Shown here piece after piece: positions 1-5,427 of a DNA stretch of 8,082 nt. The translations under genes and the position numbers were made by a program. How positions within the stretch are numbered: the first letter of the stretch is position 1; every line of letters starts with the position of its first letter. This DNA comes from Collinsella sp. (GTDB taxonomy: Bacteria; Actinomycetota; Coriobacteriia; Coriobacteriales; Coriobacteriaceae): the NCBI GenBank assembly GCA_019419525.1, contig DXZU01000042.1, positions 1 to 8,082 of the forward strand, read 5' to 3'. A model generated the notes under the pieces. That model was given only the letters and a program-made list of their open reading frames with translations, was not told the DNA's origin and searched no databases.

Positions 1-114
1 GCGCAACGCGTTGCGCTGAGTCCTGAGGCTGTTGCAATGAAAATGAGAATCAAGGGTCGCTTCGACAACGGCGCCGATCTTATCGATGCAGCTCTAAAAG
101 TCCCTGAAATGTGA
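1..114 (+). CDS. 3' end of an unidentified protein (partial, cut by window start)
   Basis: The first frame is open from the window edge to a TGA at 112-114 and gives 37 residues that end in DLIDAALKVPEM. Only the C-terminal tail is present, so the product cannot be named. The stretch LSPEAVAMKMRIKGRF has the look of a small helical C-terminal segment, such as the one that ends ImmA/IrrE-type metallopeptidases, but that resemblance is weak. What supports this being a real gene end is the perfect intrinsic terminator that starts about 47 bases after the stop codon. Nothing upstream is visible, so start, operon and function are unknown. Confidence 0.45.
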   Translation, partial: AQRVALSPEAVAMKMRIKGRFDNGADLIDAALKVPEM

Positions 115-160
115 GAGAATTCAACCACCGAAGAGGCAATTGTCACGGAAGTGTCAGACT

Positions 161-187
161 GGCGAGGTACGTACCTCGCCATTTTTG
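161..187 (+). terminator. Intrinsic terminator of the partial first gene
   Basis: Positions 161-180 form a perfect 20-base palindrome (GGCGAGGTAC facing GTACCTCGCC) that folds into a GC-rich stem with a four-base loop. It is followed at once by A and five T residues (181-186). This is a standard Rho-independent terminator for the plus-strand gene that ends at 114, and it isolates that gene from the toxin-antitoxin stack downstream. Confidence 0.85.
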
Positions 188-354
188 TACGTCTGCGGAC
201 ATCGGAACTATCCCGCTAGCTACAAGCCTTCCTTTTGCTTGCTGTATTTGGGTTAGATAGAACGGCTCGCCACCTTGGGTTAACGAGCGCGATTGCAGGG
301 CTTCTTGACTCGTCTTGCATCGTTTTCCAGTTATTTATATGGTTGTCCCAGTAT

Positions 355-386
355 TTGGTCGTAAGGCGCGACCAACGGAATCAAAA
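355..386. repeat. Hairpin repeat, copy 1
   Basis: TTGGTCG (355-361) and CGACCAA (369-375) form a perfect 7-bp stem around the 7-base loop taaggcg, followed by CGGAATCAAAA (376-386). The same unit recurs 52 bases downstream. The stem and flank are conserved but the loop is not, which points to selection on the paired structure or on the half-site sequence. No T-run follows on either strand, so it does not look like an intrinsic terminator. Confidence 0.65.
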
Positions 387-406
387 GAAAGCCTACCGAG
401 AAGATC

Positions 407-438
407 TTGGTCGCAGAGCACGACCAACGCAATCAAAA
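407..438. repeat. Hairpin repeat, copy 2
   Basis: This is the second copy of the unit at 355-386: TTGGTCG (407-413), loop cagagca, CGACCAA (421-427), then CGCAATCAAAA (428-438). The right half matches copy 1 at 17 of 18 positions and the left arm is identical, while the loop is unrelated. The copies are separated by 20 bases of non-repeated sequence. Two copies with structured arms are too few to be called a CRISPR array. Confidence 0.65.
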
Positions 439-455
439 CAATGCTCGCGGAGAAG

Positions 456-484
456 GCGCCTTCAATCCCTCTGGTTGAAGGCGC
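456..484. repeat. Stem-loop downstream of the AbiE-like operon
   Basis: GCGCCTTCAA (456-465) and TTGAAGGCGC (475-484) form a perfect 10-bp stem with a 9-base loop, 15 bases beyond the stop codon of the minus-strand toxin gene. It has no T-run on the minus strand, so it is not a canonical Rho-independent terminator. It could stabilise the 3' end of the operon transcript or take part in Rho-dependent termination. Confidence 0.55.
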
Positions 485-498
485 GTCATGTGTACGTG

Positions 499-1248
499 TT
501 ATCGCAAGTAAACGTCCCTCAGCACCTCAACGACCTGTTGTGCCCCAACACCCTTGATCCTGATTGTTTTGGGATCGACGGGGTCCGATTCGTAGGCCTC
601 AATGAAGCGCCTCATGTCAGCAAGAACACCCTCGCTCATGGCGGGGCGCTCGTTGCCCGCGAGCAAGGTGGCGAGGCGGCAGACGTCGTTACGGTGCTTC
701 TTCACGCTCTTCTCATCGACTGCCTTTCCATCTGCACGCTTGGCAGACAGGTCGAGCCACGCCTTTGCTTTGAAGGGGATTAGTCCCTCGACCGACAGGA
801 CAGCGACGCCGCCCGCCGATACTCTGTTCTCCACGAGCAATTTGTAGTACTCCTCGTCCAGCAGAATCGCAGAAAGACTAGAAACCTCCTCGCCGATGTG
901 TATCGGCATAAGGCCGGAATCTCCGTCGCGCAGGTTGATGTCGGTGCGTGCAAATAACTCCAGCATGGCGGGGAAGGCCGGGTCCTTCGGCTTAGAGAAC
1001 CGGTAGAACTGCGGCTTCCCGCTACTCTTTTGTCTGTTCTCGTACCCGCCTTCCCGGACAAAGTCCCAGAAGACGCGGCCGAACTCAGGCGTCAGCGCCT
1101 CCACCAGTAGGACTAGATCGAGATCTTTCGTTGCCCTGAAATCTTGCCCGACCTCGCCGAACAGCAGGTCGCAGGCTCCGCCACCGATTAGGACATATTC
1201 GCCCTCGCGGCCCGCGAAGCGTTCCCTGAACTTATCGATTCCCTTCAT
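499..1248 (-). CDS. DUF6036/AbiEii-type nucleotidyltransferase, putative toxin
   Basis: The 249-residue product carries the DNA polymerase beta-like nucleotidyltransferase signature: IGGGACDLLF (residues 21-30) followed by ATKDLDLVL (39-47), where D42 and D44 would bind metal. Later come FKAKAWLDL (159-167) and KKHRNDVCRL (183-192), placed like the conserved K-A and K/D motifs of AbiEii and DUF6036 proteins. AbiEii toxins of type IV systems transfer nucleotides to RNA targets such as tRNA; whether this one does is inferred from family membership. The ATG at 1248 is preferred, with GGGG about six bases upstream, over an in-frame TTG at 1260. It overlaps the end of the upstream regulator gene by 17 bases, so the two are probably translationally coupled. 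It is the last gene of its operon. Confidence 0.8.
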   Translation of the reverse strand: MKGIDKFRERFAGREGEYVLIGGGACDLLFGEVGQDFRATKDLDLVLLVEALTPEFGRVFWDFVREGGYENRQKSSGKPQFYRFSKPKDPAFPAMLELFARTDINLRDGDSGLMPIHIGEEVSSLSAILLDEEYYKLLVENRVSAGGVAVLSVEGLIPFKAKAWLDLSAKRADGKAVDEKSVKKHRNDVCRLATLLAGNERPAMSEGVLADMRRFIEAYESDPVDPKTIRIKGVGAQQVVEVLRDVYLR

Positions 1249-2221
1249 AATCAACCCCAAGCACTCGATTCAAGACGTACTCGATCTCGCCCGCGACGCG
1301 CGGGTCGTCCCTCACATCGTCGGGAAGGGACAGGATGGCGGAAAGCGGGTCGACAACACACCCGGGCGCTGGCTCGGGCTCGTAGCGCAGTACCTGCACT
1401 ACGCATGCGGGCTCCTCTGGTTCGTCGAATCCAGCGTTACGTGCACCGGTCGCCAGCCCTAGGACGCGCTCTTGCGCTTTGGTCGCGGTGAAAGTTGGCC
1501 AGGGGTCGTCCTGCAGCATCGAGATCTCACTCAGCGCCGAAACTCCTCCTGGTGGAAGGCCCACATCGGGTACGCGGGTCAGGCGATGCTCCCTTGCGAC
1601 CGGACTTGCCATGTATGGTTCCAGCCGCCGCCACAGCGCCATCTTATTCCGGTCGGGGCGTAGGACCCGTCGGCGCCCTTCGGACACGATGATCGAGGGG
1701 TCGACAGCAGCGAGTTCATCGAACGCGCGCGAGACGGTCATCTTTGCTACGGCGAGAACGTTCGCTGCCTGAGTTACGTTGGCTCCTTCGAGTTCACCGT
1801 AGAGCGCCATGATGGCGAGACGCTGCGCCTGGGGCGAGAGCGTCTCGACGCTCACCTGCTTACGGTCGCCCGCATGGCCCTTGCCGCCATTCAGAGCGAC
1901 TCCCAGGAACGGCAGGTACACCTGCTTGTCTGTAGTTACGAAGGCGAGGCCGGCCTCAAGCATTCGCTCGACCCTGTAGCCCGTGGCGCTCTCGAGAGCA
2001 AAAGCCACGGGAATCCCCAGAGCTGTCTCCAGCGTGTTGCGGTGTTTCGTCATGGTTTTCACCGTCGCGCTCTCGATGGGGGAAGCCATCACGAACGGCA
2101 CGCCGAAGGCGGTCCACCGCTCAAGGGAGTACAACCCCCTCAGATACAGGGGAAGCCCCGAGACGTCAATGGGCTCACGCTCGACCCTCGAATGTAGCAT
2201 TTTCTCAACGAATTCCCGCAT
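1232..2221 (-). CDS. AbiEi/MarR-like winged-helix regulator, putative antitoxin
   Basis: The 329-residue protein has an N-terminal alpha/beta region ending in the family-typical block around residues 92-110 (LAFVTTDKQVYLPFLGVAL). This corresponds to the 'FI-P-QVYLPFLG' block I associate with AbiEi/MarR-annotated partners of nucleotidyltransferases. A winged helix-turn-helix follows at about 128-190, with recognition helix KMTVSRAFDEL (160-170). The C-terminal 130 residues end in an acidic, helical tail. The start at 2221 is set by GGAGG at 2228-2232, six bases upstream; an ATG 60 bases further out lies inside the operator. It is the first gene of a two-gene operon with the nucleotidyltransferase, as in type IV AbiE systems, where AbiEi also represses its own promoter. 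The TGTAACAT palindrome upstream fits that role. Antitoxin activity is inferred from context. Confidence 0.75.
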   Translation of the reverse strand: MREFVEKMLHSRVEREPIDVSGLPLYLRGLYSLERWTAFGVPFVMASPIESATVKTMTKHRNTLETALGIPVAFALESATGYRVERMLEAGLAFVTTDKQVYLPFLGVALNGGKGHAGDRKQVSVETLSPQAQRLAIMALYGELEGANVTQAANVLAVAKMTVSRAFDELAAVDPSIIVSEGRRRVLRPDRNKMALWRRLEPYMASPVAREHRLTRVPDVGLPPGGVSALSEISMLQDDPWPTFTATKAQERVLGLATGARNAGFDEPEEPACVVQVLRYEPEPAPGCVVDPLSAILSLPDDVRDDPRVAGEIEYVLNRVLGVDYEGNR

Positions 2222-2235
2222 GTTTCGCCTCCTTT

Positions 2236-2296
2236 TGTAACATTTTATTTGGAATGTAACATTAAAAATGTTACAAGGCAAACGATTTAGTTACAT
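2236..2296. promoter_or_regulatory. TGTAACAT operator cluster of the AbiE-like operon
   Basis: TGTAACAT occurs at 2236-2243 and 2255-2262, and in inverted form (ATGTTACA) at 2268-2275. A partial inverted copy, GTTACAT, lies at 2290-2296. The middle two make a perfect 8-bp inverted repeat with a 5-base spacer. The cluster starts at the edge of the ribosome-binding site and spans the predicted promoter. AbiEi proteins are known to bind inverted repeats in their own promoters, so this is the likely autoregulatory site. Confidence 0.7.
2253..2281 (-). promoter_or_regulatory. Predicted promoter of the AbiE-like operon
   Basis: On the minus strand, TTGCCT (2281-2276) and TACATT (2258-2253) are separated by exactly 17 bases and match the -35 and -10 consensus at four of six positions each. 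They lie about 32 bases upstream of the start codon at 2221. The operator palindrome 2255-2275 fills the spacer and overlaps the -10, so a bound repressor would exclude RNA polymerase. Confidence 0.5.
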
Positions 2297-2394
2297 TTAA
2301 AGATGTCCTGTGCATACTTCCGGACTTGGCGAGTCTTAGAAGCCAGTATTGAACTCAAACTCGGTTCCATGAACCCTCTTGCTCTTTGAATATT

Positions 2395-2441
2395 GGTATC
2401 GCCCTAGCGATAGTGTGCTATACTATCGCTAGGGCGATACC
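2395..2441. promoter_or_regulatory. Nested perfect palindrome: twin operator with extended -10 promoter
   Basis: Positions 2395-2414 and 2422-2441 are perfect 20-bp inverted repeats around a 7-base spacer. Each arm contains a smaller palindrome of TATCGC facing GCGATA (2397-2412 and 2424-2439), so four TATCGC half-sites lie in alternating orientation with operator centres 27 bases apart. The spacer region carries TGCTATACT (2416-2424), an extended -10 element for the plus strand; no good -35 is seen. The Shine-Dalgarno TTAGGAG (2444-2450) and the GTG start (2457) follow. This geometry suggests tight autorepression by the Xre-type partner encoded at 3106. Confidence 0.8.
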
Positions 2442-2456
2442 TGTTAGGAGACTCAC

Positions 2457-3125
2457 GTGGAACTGTGGCATGGTTCTCAGAAGATCATTGAGACTCCCCA
2501 GCTTGGCCAGGGAAAAGTCCATAACGACTATGGACAGGGATTCTATTGCACAGAGAGCCTCGACCTTGCAAGGGAATGGGCATGCTCGCGTGATGTCGAT
2601 GGCTTTGCGAATCGCTATGAACTCGATATGGCCGATTTCAAGGTACTCGACCTGCTATCGCCGCAATATTCAGTTTTGCATTGGATAGCGTTGCTTGTAG
2701 AGCATCGTTCTTTTCGCAAGGACACCGCTATTGCCGTGGGGGCGTGCGAATATCTCCACGATCATTTTCTACCTGACACGAGCGCTTGCGACGTGATAAG
2801 GGGATGGCGCGCGGATGACTCGTACTTCAGTTATGCCAGGGCGTTTGTAAACAATACGATTACCGTTGATCAGCTTGGTCAATCTATGAGGCTCGGCAAC
2901 CTGGGAGAGCAGATTATGCTCAAAAGCGAGCGTGCGTTTAAGAGCATTCGTTTTGCTGGATTTGAACGTGCGCCACAAGCTCTGTATGTTCCATTGGCCA
3001 AGGAGCGAGATGTAGCGGCAAGGACGCAGTATCGGGAATTGCTTACCGAAAACCCTTTTGAGGGAATTCGTATCGTCGATATCGTTCGAGAGGGGATGAC
3101 AGAAAATGACCCACGCCTACAGTGA
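2457..3125 (+). CDS. DUF3990 family protein, putative ADP-ribosyltransferase-like toxin
   Basis: The 222-residue product shows the DUF3990 pattern: LWHGS at residues 3-7, DYGQGFYCTE at 24-33 followed by REWA at 39-42, DVIRGWRADDSYF at 112-124, and RLGNLGEQIMLKSERAF at 145-161. DUF3990 is related to the ADP-ribosyltransferase fold, so H5, Y30 and E151 or Q152 are the natural candidates for an H-Y-E/Q-like catalytic set; that assignment is inference. The start is GTG with TTAGGAG six bases before it. The gene overlaps the downstream Xre-type gene by 20 bases, giving a toxin-first order. Such proteins could modify a cellular target or degrade NAD, but no substrate can be read from sequence. The upstream nested palindrome probably controls both genes. 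Confidence 0.85.
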   Translation: MELWHGSQKIIETPQLGQGKVHNDYGQGFYCTESLDLAREWACSRDVDGFANRYELDMADFKVLDLLSPQYSVLHWIALLVEHRSFRKDTAIAVGACEYLHDHFLPDTSACDVIRGWRADDSYFSYARAFVNNTITVDQLGQSMRLGNLGEQIMLKSERAFKSIRFAGFERAPQALYVPLAKERDVAARTQYRELLTENPFEGIRIVDIVREGMTENDPRLQ

Positions 3126-3816
3126 GATGTATCTCGAGGATGCCGTGAGAACGCTGGGCGAGGCAGTCGATTTCGCCCTCTGCGACCAAGGGATGACTCC
3201 AGCCGAGTTGACGGCGATCCTGTCGAACGCTCTTGAGATGAAACAGTTTGAGCGCGGTATGCCTCGCGTCGTTTGCGGCATGTCGGGTGATGAACTCGCG
3301 CGCGATATTATCGCCCATGCGGGACTAAGCCCCGTCGAATGCAGGGAGACCTATCCGTTCGACCGTTCGCCTCAGTATTGGGCGGGCTGGGTTTTGGCCT
3401 ATTCGCAATGGATGTGCAGCTTGTGTTTTAGCGACCTTCTTGAAGTCGCCCCGCTCGATTGGATCATCGGCTCGTACCATCCGCTTCACGAGGCCTCCGA
3501 AGACAAATTCGCCCAGATTGTCATCGAAAAATGGAACAACGACCAGGCAGACAAAAAGGGCCTCAAAGCGGCACGAAAGGCGGCCGGCCTAACGCAAAAA
3601 CAGCTCGCCGCCCAATCGGGGGTTAAACTTCGCGCCATACAACTCTACGAGCAGAACCAGCTCGACCTACGCCGTGCCTCAGTCTCCTCGGCATTAGCGC
3701 TCGCAAACACCCTGGACTGTACTATCGGAGACCTCGTCTGGCAACCGATCGCCCTGGAGTACGACTCGAAACCCTATTCTTCAAAAAAAATCAATACTAG
3801 GAATATTGCTGTTTAA
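3106..3816 (+). CDS. Xre-family HTH protein, putative antitoxin of the DUF3990 toxin
   Basis: The 236-residue protein has two parts. Residues 10-145 form a helical domain of the type that accompanies DUF3990, with the block QYWAGWVLAYSQW (90-102), then a conserved-looking YHPLHEASEDKF (124-135). Residues 152-211 are a classical Xre/HTH_3 domain (LKAARKAAGLTQKQLAAQSGV, recognition helix around KLRAIQLYEQ). The basic, low-complexity tail after 220 seems disordered. ATG 3106 has AGAGGGG ten bases upstream; a second in-frame ATG at 3127, just past the toxin stop, is an alternative. The predicted role is to neutralise the DUF3990 protein through the N-terminal domain and repress the operon at 2395-2441 through the HTH. 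That role is inferred from architecture and gene overlap. Confidence 0.8.
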   Translation: MTHAYSEMYLEDAVRTLGEAVDFALCDQGMTPAELTAILSNALEMKQFERGMPRVVCGMSGDELARDIIAHAGLSPVECRETYPFDRSPQYWAGWVLAYSQWMCSLCFSDLLEVAPLDWIIGSYHPLHEASEDKFAQIVIEKWNNDQADKKGLKAARKAAGLTQKQLAAQSGVKLRAIQLYEQNQLDLRRASVSSALALANTLDCTIGDLVWQPIALEYDSKPYSSKKINTRNIAV

Positions 3817-3823
3817 CTTTCCT

Positions 3824-3860
3824 TTGAGTACGTATTTAAGAGGGACTATAATACGTATTA
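3824..3860 (+). promoter_or_regulatory. Promoter and operator of the Phd-RelE module
   Basis: TTGAGT (3824-3829), a 17-base spacer, and a perfect TATAAT (3847-3852) form a strong sigma-70-type promoter 34 bases before the antitoxin start. TACGTATT (3829-3836) and AATACGTA (3850-3857) are perfect inverted repeats. The right one sits inside a 12-base palindrome, TAATACGTATTA (3849-3860), that overlaps the -10. The left copy abuts the -35. Paired short palindromes over the promoter are how YefM/Phd antitoxins autorepress, so this is the probable operator. Confidence 0.75.
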
Positions 3861-3885
3861 GAGACAGATTATAAAGGAGGTTGCT

Positions 3886-4254
3886 ATGGTTGCCGTGATA
3901 GACAAGAAACTCGTTTTTGGACGCGAACAGGTGCTGACTTCGACGCAGGCAAGCAAAAATTTTGGCGAAGCGAGACGTCGCGCTCGAAGGAAGCCGCAAT
4001 TTGTCTCAGACAGGAACGATGGCATCGATACTGTTATCGTCGGCTTCGACGAGTTCGAAGCGATGGCGGTTGAACTCGAACAGCTCCGAGAGGAGCGCCT
4101 GCACGCCATAGCCGCTGCAAGGCTCGTGCAGGGCGACGCTGATTCGAATCGCAAGGGCATCCCGTTCTCCGATACCGTGGGACGTGAGAGGTTCGAGGCC
4201 ATGCTAGAAGCCGAGACGACCGATCCCATTTCCGACGAGGAGCTGTTCGAGTGA
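3886..4254 (+). CDS. Phd/YefM family antitoxin
   Basis: The 122-residue protein has the Phd/YefM DNA-binding fold: STQASKNFGEARRRAR at residues 19-34, a strand with KPQFVSDRNDGIDTVIVGFDEFEAM at 36-60, then a helix rich in E and R. The remaining 60 residues form an acidic extension ending in TTDPISDEELFE, which is the expected toxin-wrapping segment. The protein is longer than the roughly 80-residue typical Phd members. AAAGGAGG (3873-3880) lies five bases before the ATG. The stop overlaps the RelE start in a GTGA arrangement, so the two are co-translated. It should bind and inhibit the RelE-type toxin and repress the promoter at 3824-3860 together with it. Confidence 0.85.
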   Translation: MVAVIDKKLVFGREQVLTSTQASKNFGEARRRARRKPQFVSDRNDGIDTVIVGFDEFEAMAVELEQLREERLHAIAAARLVQGDADSNRKGIPFSDTVGRERFEAMLEAETTDPISDEELFE

Positions 4255-4565
4255 ACTTGGCTAGGTTTAAGGTTGAGTTTTACGATAAGACTGCCGAGAA
4301 AGAGTATCTGTCACTCGATGGCTCGGTTCGCGCTATGGTGGACAAAGGTATTGCGCGTCTTGCACTTCGAGCCGATGAAATTGGCAAGCCACTTTCGGGT
4401 CTTCTTGCAGGTTGTAGCGAACTTAAGTTTCGCACTGATGGCATTCGCGTAATTTATCGCATCCGTGATGGGCACGTCGAAGTAGTTCAAATCATCGCAA
4501 TAGGTGCAAGGGACAGGGGCAAGGTATTCGACCTGGCATCTAGACGTTTGGACAGCGATGATTGA
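4251..4565 (+). CDS. RelE/ParE-superfamily toxin (probable mRNA interferase)
   Basis: The 104-residue protein has the RelE pattern KPLSGLLAGCSELKFRTDGIRVIYRIRDGHVEVVQIIAIGARDRG, with basic residues K59, R61, R66 and R70, Y69, and R87 near the strands that form the active cleft. F93 and the helix after it end the fold. RelE toxins cleave mRNA in the ribosomal A site, and R61, R66 and R87 correspond by position to the basic catalytic residues of the family. The start is GTG overlapping the antitoxin stop by four bases, with GAGGAG eight bases upstream inside the antitoxin gene. Family length is typical and no lesion is visible, so the module looks intact. Cleavage specificity cannot be told from sequence. 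Confidence 0.85.
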   Translation: MNLARFKVEFYDKTAEKEYLSLDGSVRAMVDKGIARLALRADEIGKPLSGLLAGCSELKFRTDGIRVIYRIRDGHVEVVQIIAIGARDRGKVFDLASRRLDSDD

Positions 4566-4648
4566 TTGCCTCAAGAATATCAATTTAGGTTGCATGGTCG
4601 AAATGCCCGGGTTAAACGCTCGGATTTAGCTTGCAGGAGGACGGCGTG

Positions 4649-4870
4649 ATGAAAACAATAAATGCAACGACATGCCCTGATAGTTGTTGCGGCAATTATC
4701 CTGAAAGCATGACTTTTGACAACTGTAAAGCAGACGCAACCGACCCTATCGCGCCGAAAGCACTCCGCACTTTACACGATGATCTTGACAACATCGCCTT
4801 GATCGATGAAGCCATTCGGTCAACTATTGCGGAAATGCCCAACGCGCTCAGGCTCTTGGAGAACTCATGA
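4649..4870 (+). CDS. Small cysteine-rich protein, putative antitoxin for Doc
   Basis: I do not recognise this 73-residue protein. Its N-terminus carries four cysteines (C9, C13, C14, C26) in a C-x3-CC-x11-C arrangement. Its C-terminal half (about 38-73) is helical and acidic, with LHDDLDNIALIDEAIRSTIAEM in the middle. AGGAGG (4635-4640) stands eight bases before the ATG; upstream in-frame TTG and GTG codons are less likely starts. The stop overlaps the Doc start as ATGA, the arrangement in which Phd normally precedes Doc. Position therefore suggests an antitoxin, with the C-terminal helix replacing that of Phd. No Phd-type DNA-binding fold is visible. STIAEMPN near residue 59 is only loosely like the [S/T]xxxE[G/N] Fic inhibitory motif. 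Confidence 0.6.
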   Translation: MKTINATTCPDSCCGNYPESMTFDNCKADATDPIAPKALRTLHDDLDNIALIDEAIRSTIAEMPNALRLLENS

Positions 4871-5274
4871 TGGCGGCTATGCAGCGGAGCGCTCATCCGT
4901 TCGCGCCGCTCGTGCTTGATGATGCCGGTTCGCTCGAAGCTATTGCCGCGGCTGTGATGCGCCTACACAGCACGCTGATGACGGCCGGGCGCTGCTATTC
5001 GACCGACGCCACAGGTGACCGGGCCGCGCCTGAGCTTGGATGCGTCGAGTCCGTGCTCGCGGGTGCATTCTGTACGTTATTCGGCCAATCGCCGGCCAAT
5101 CGCTTCGCAGACATCTTTGACCAGGTCACCTACGTGGCAGAGCACATGGTCAAGGATCACATCTTTGAGGACGGTAACAAACGCACCAGCCTTGTCTTTG
5201 CGTTGTCCGTCTTAAGGTTCGCAGGCACTCCGGCCGTGCTGTCCGACAGCCCCGAGCCCAAAGACAACCAGTAG
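4867..5274 (+). CDS. doc: Doc/Fic family toxin, C-terminally truncated by an amber codon
   Basis: The 135-residue product has the Doc-type Fic core HIFEDGNKRTSL at residues 98-109. H98 would be the catalytic histidine, F100 the anchor, and N104, K105 and R106 would hold phosphate. P1 Doc carries HIFNDANKRT and phosphorylates elongation factor EF-Tu. The upstream helices TYVAEHMVKD (88-97) are also family-like. The ATG overlaps the preceding small gene by four bases. The frame stops at TAG (5272-5274) after SDSPEPKDNQ, yet the following 36 codons continue the Doc fold, so the last helix is missing from the predicted protein. It may be inactive, partially active, or a pseudogene; I cannot tell which from sequence alone. 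Confidence 0.8.
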   Translation: MMAAMQRSAHPFAPLVLDDAGSLEAIAAAVMRLHSTLMTAGRCYSTDATGDRAAPELGCVESVLAGAFCTLFGQSPANRFADIFDQVTYVAEHMVKDHIFEDGNKRTSLVFALSVLRFAGTPAVLSDSPEPKDNQ

Positions 5275-5382
5275 TACACCTGGATCCAGGACCTCGTATC
5301 CGGAAACCGTACGATCAGCGGGCTCGCCGAAGAGCTGCGCCGCGGTTGCATTGCGGGCATGGGCGACCCGTCGCACGTATAG
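5275..5382 (+). pseudogene. Detached C-terminal segment of the Doc toxin
   Basis: In the same frame as Doc, 35 codons after the amber codon read YTWIQDLVSGNRTISG then LAEELRRG and run to a TAG at 5380-5382. This lines up with the end of P1 Doc, where a helix, a G-E-I-S turn and VADTLRR close the fold. A single CAG-to-TAG change at codon 136 would explain the interruption. There is no start codon or ribosome-binding site of its own. Confidence 0.7.
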
Positions 5383-5427
5383 AATCTAAGCATCCGCACG
5401 CCAGCTATTGAATGGATTGGACACCAC

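Larger units (their letters stand above)
188..498. other. Non-coding stretch with three hairpins
   Basis: No convincing gene lies between the terminator and the end of the minus-strand nucleotidyltransferase gene. Plus-strand open frames here run on into the antisense of that gene and show no ribosome-binding site or recognisable domain. The stretch holds a duplicated hairpin repeat (355-386 and 407-438) and a third stem-loop (456-484), described separately. On the minus strand it would form the 3' untranslated region of the AbiE-like operon. Confidence 0.5.

Noticed and set aside
355..438. Two-repeat CRISPR-like array
   Set aside because: There are only two copies, the 'repeat' includes a variable 7-base loop, the 20-base gap is short for a spacer, and no cas genes are present in the window.
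235..783. Long plus-strand open frame spanning the intergenic region and the toxin gene antisense
   Set aside because: Most of it is the antisense of the nucleotidyltransferase gene, it has no ribosome-binding site at its start, and the translation shows no recognisable domain.
4561..4584. ATTGAT/ATCAAT hairpin after the RelE gene as a terminator
   Set aside because: The stem is only six A/T-rich pairs around a 12-base loop with no T-run, so it is too weak to support termination.
4590..4618. TTGCAT-17-TAAACG as a promoter for the Doc-type pair
   Set aside because: The -10 matches only three of six consensus bases, and no palindrome or other operator supports it. Readthrough from the RelE module is equally possible.
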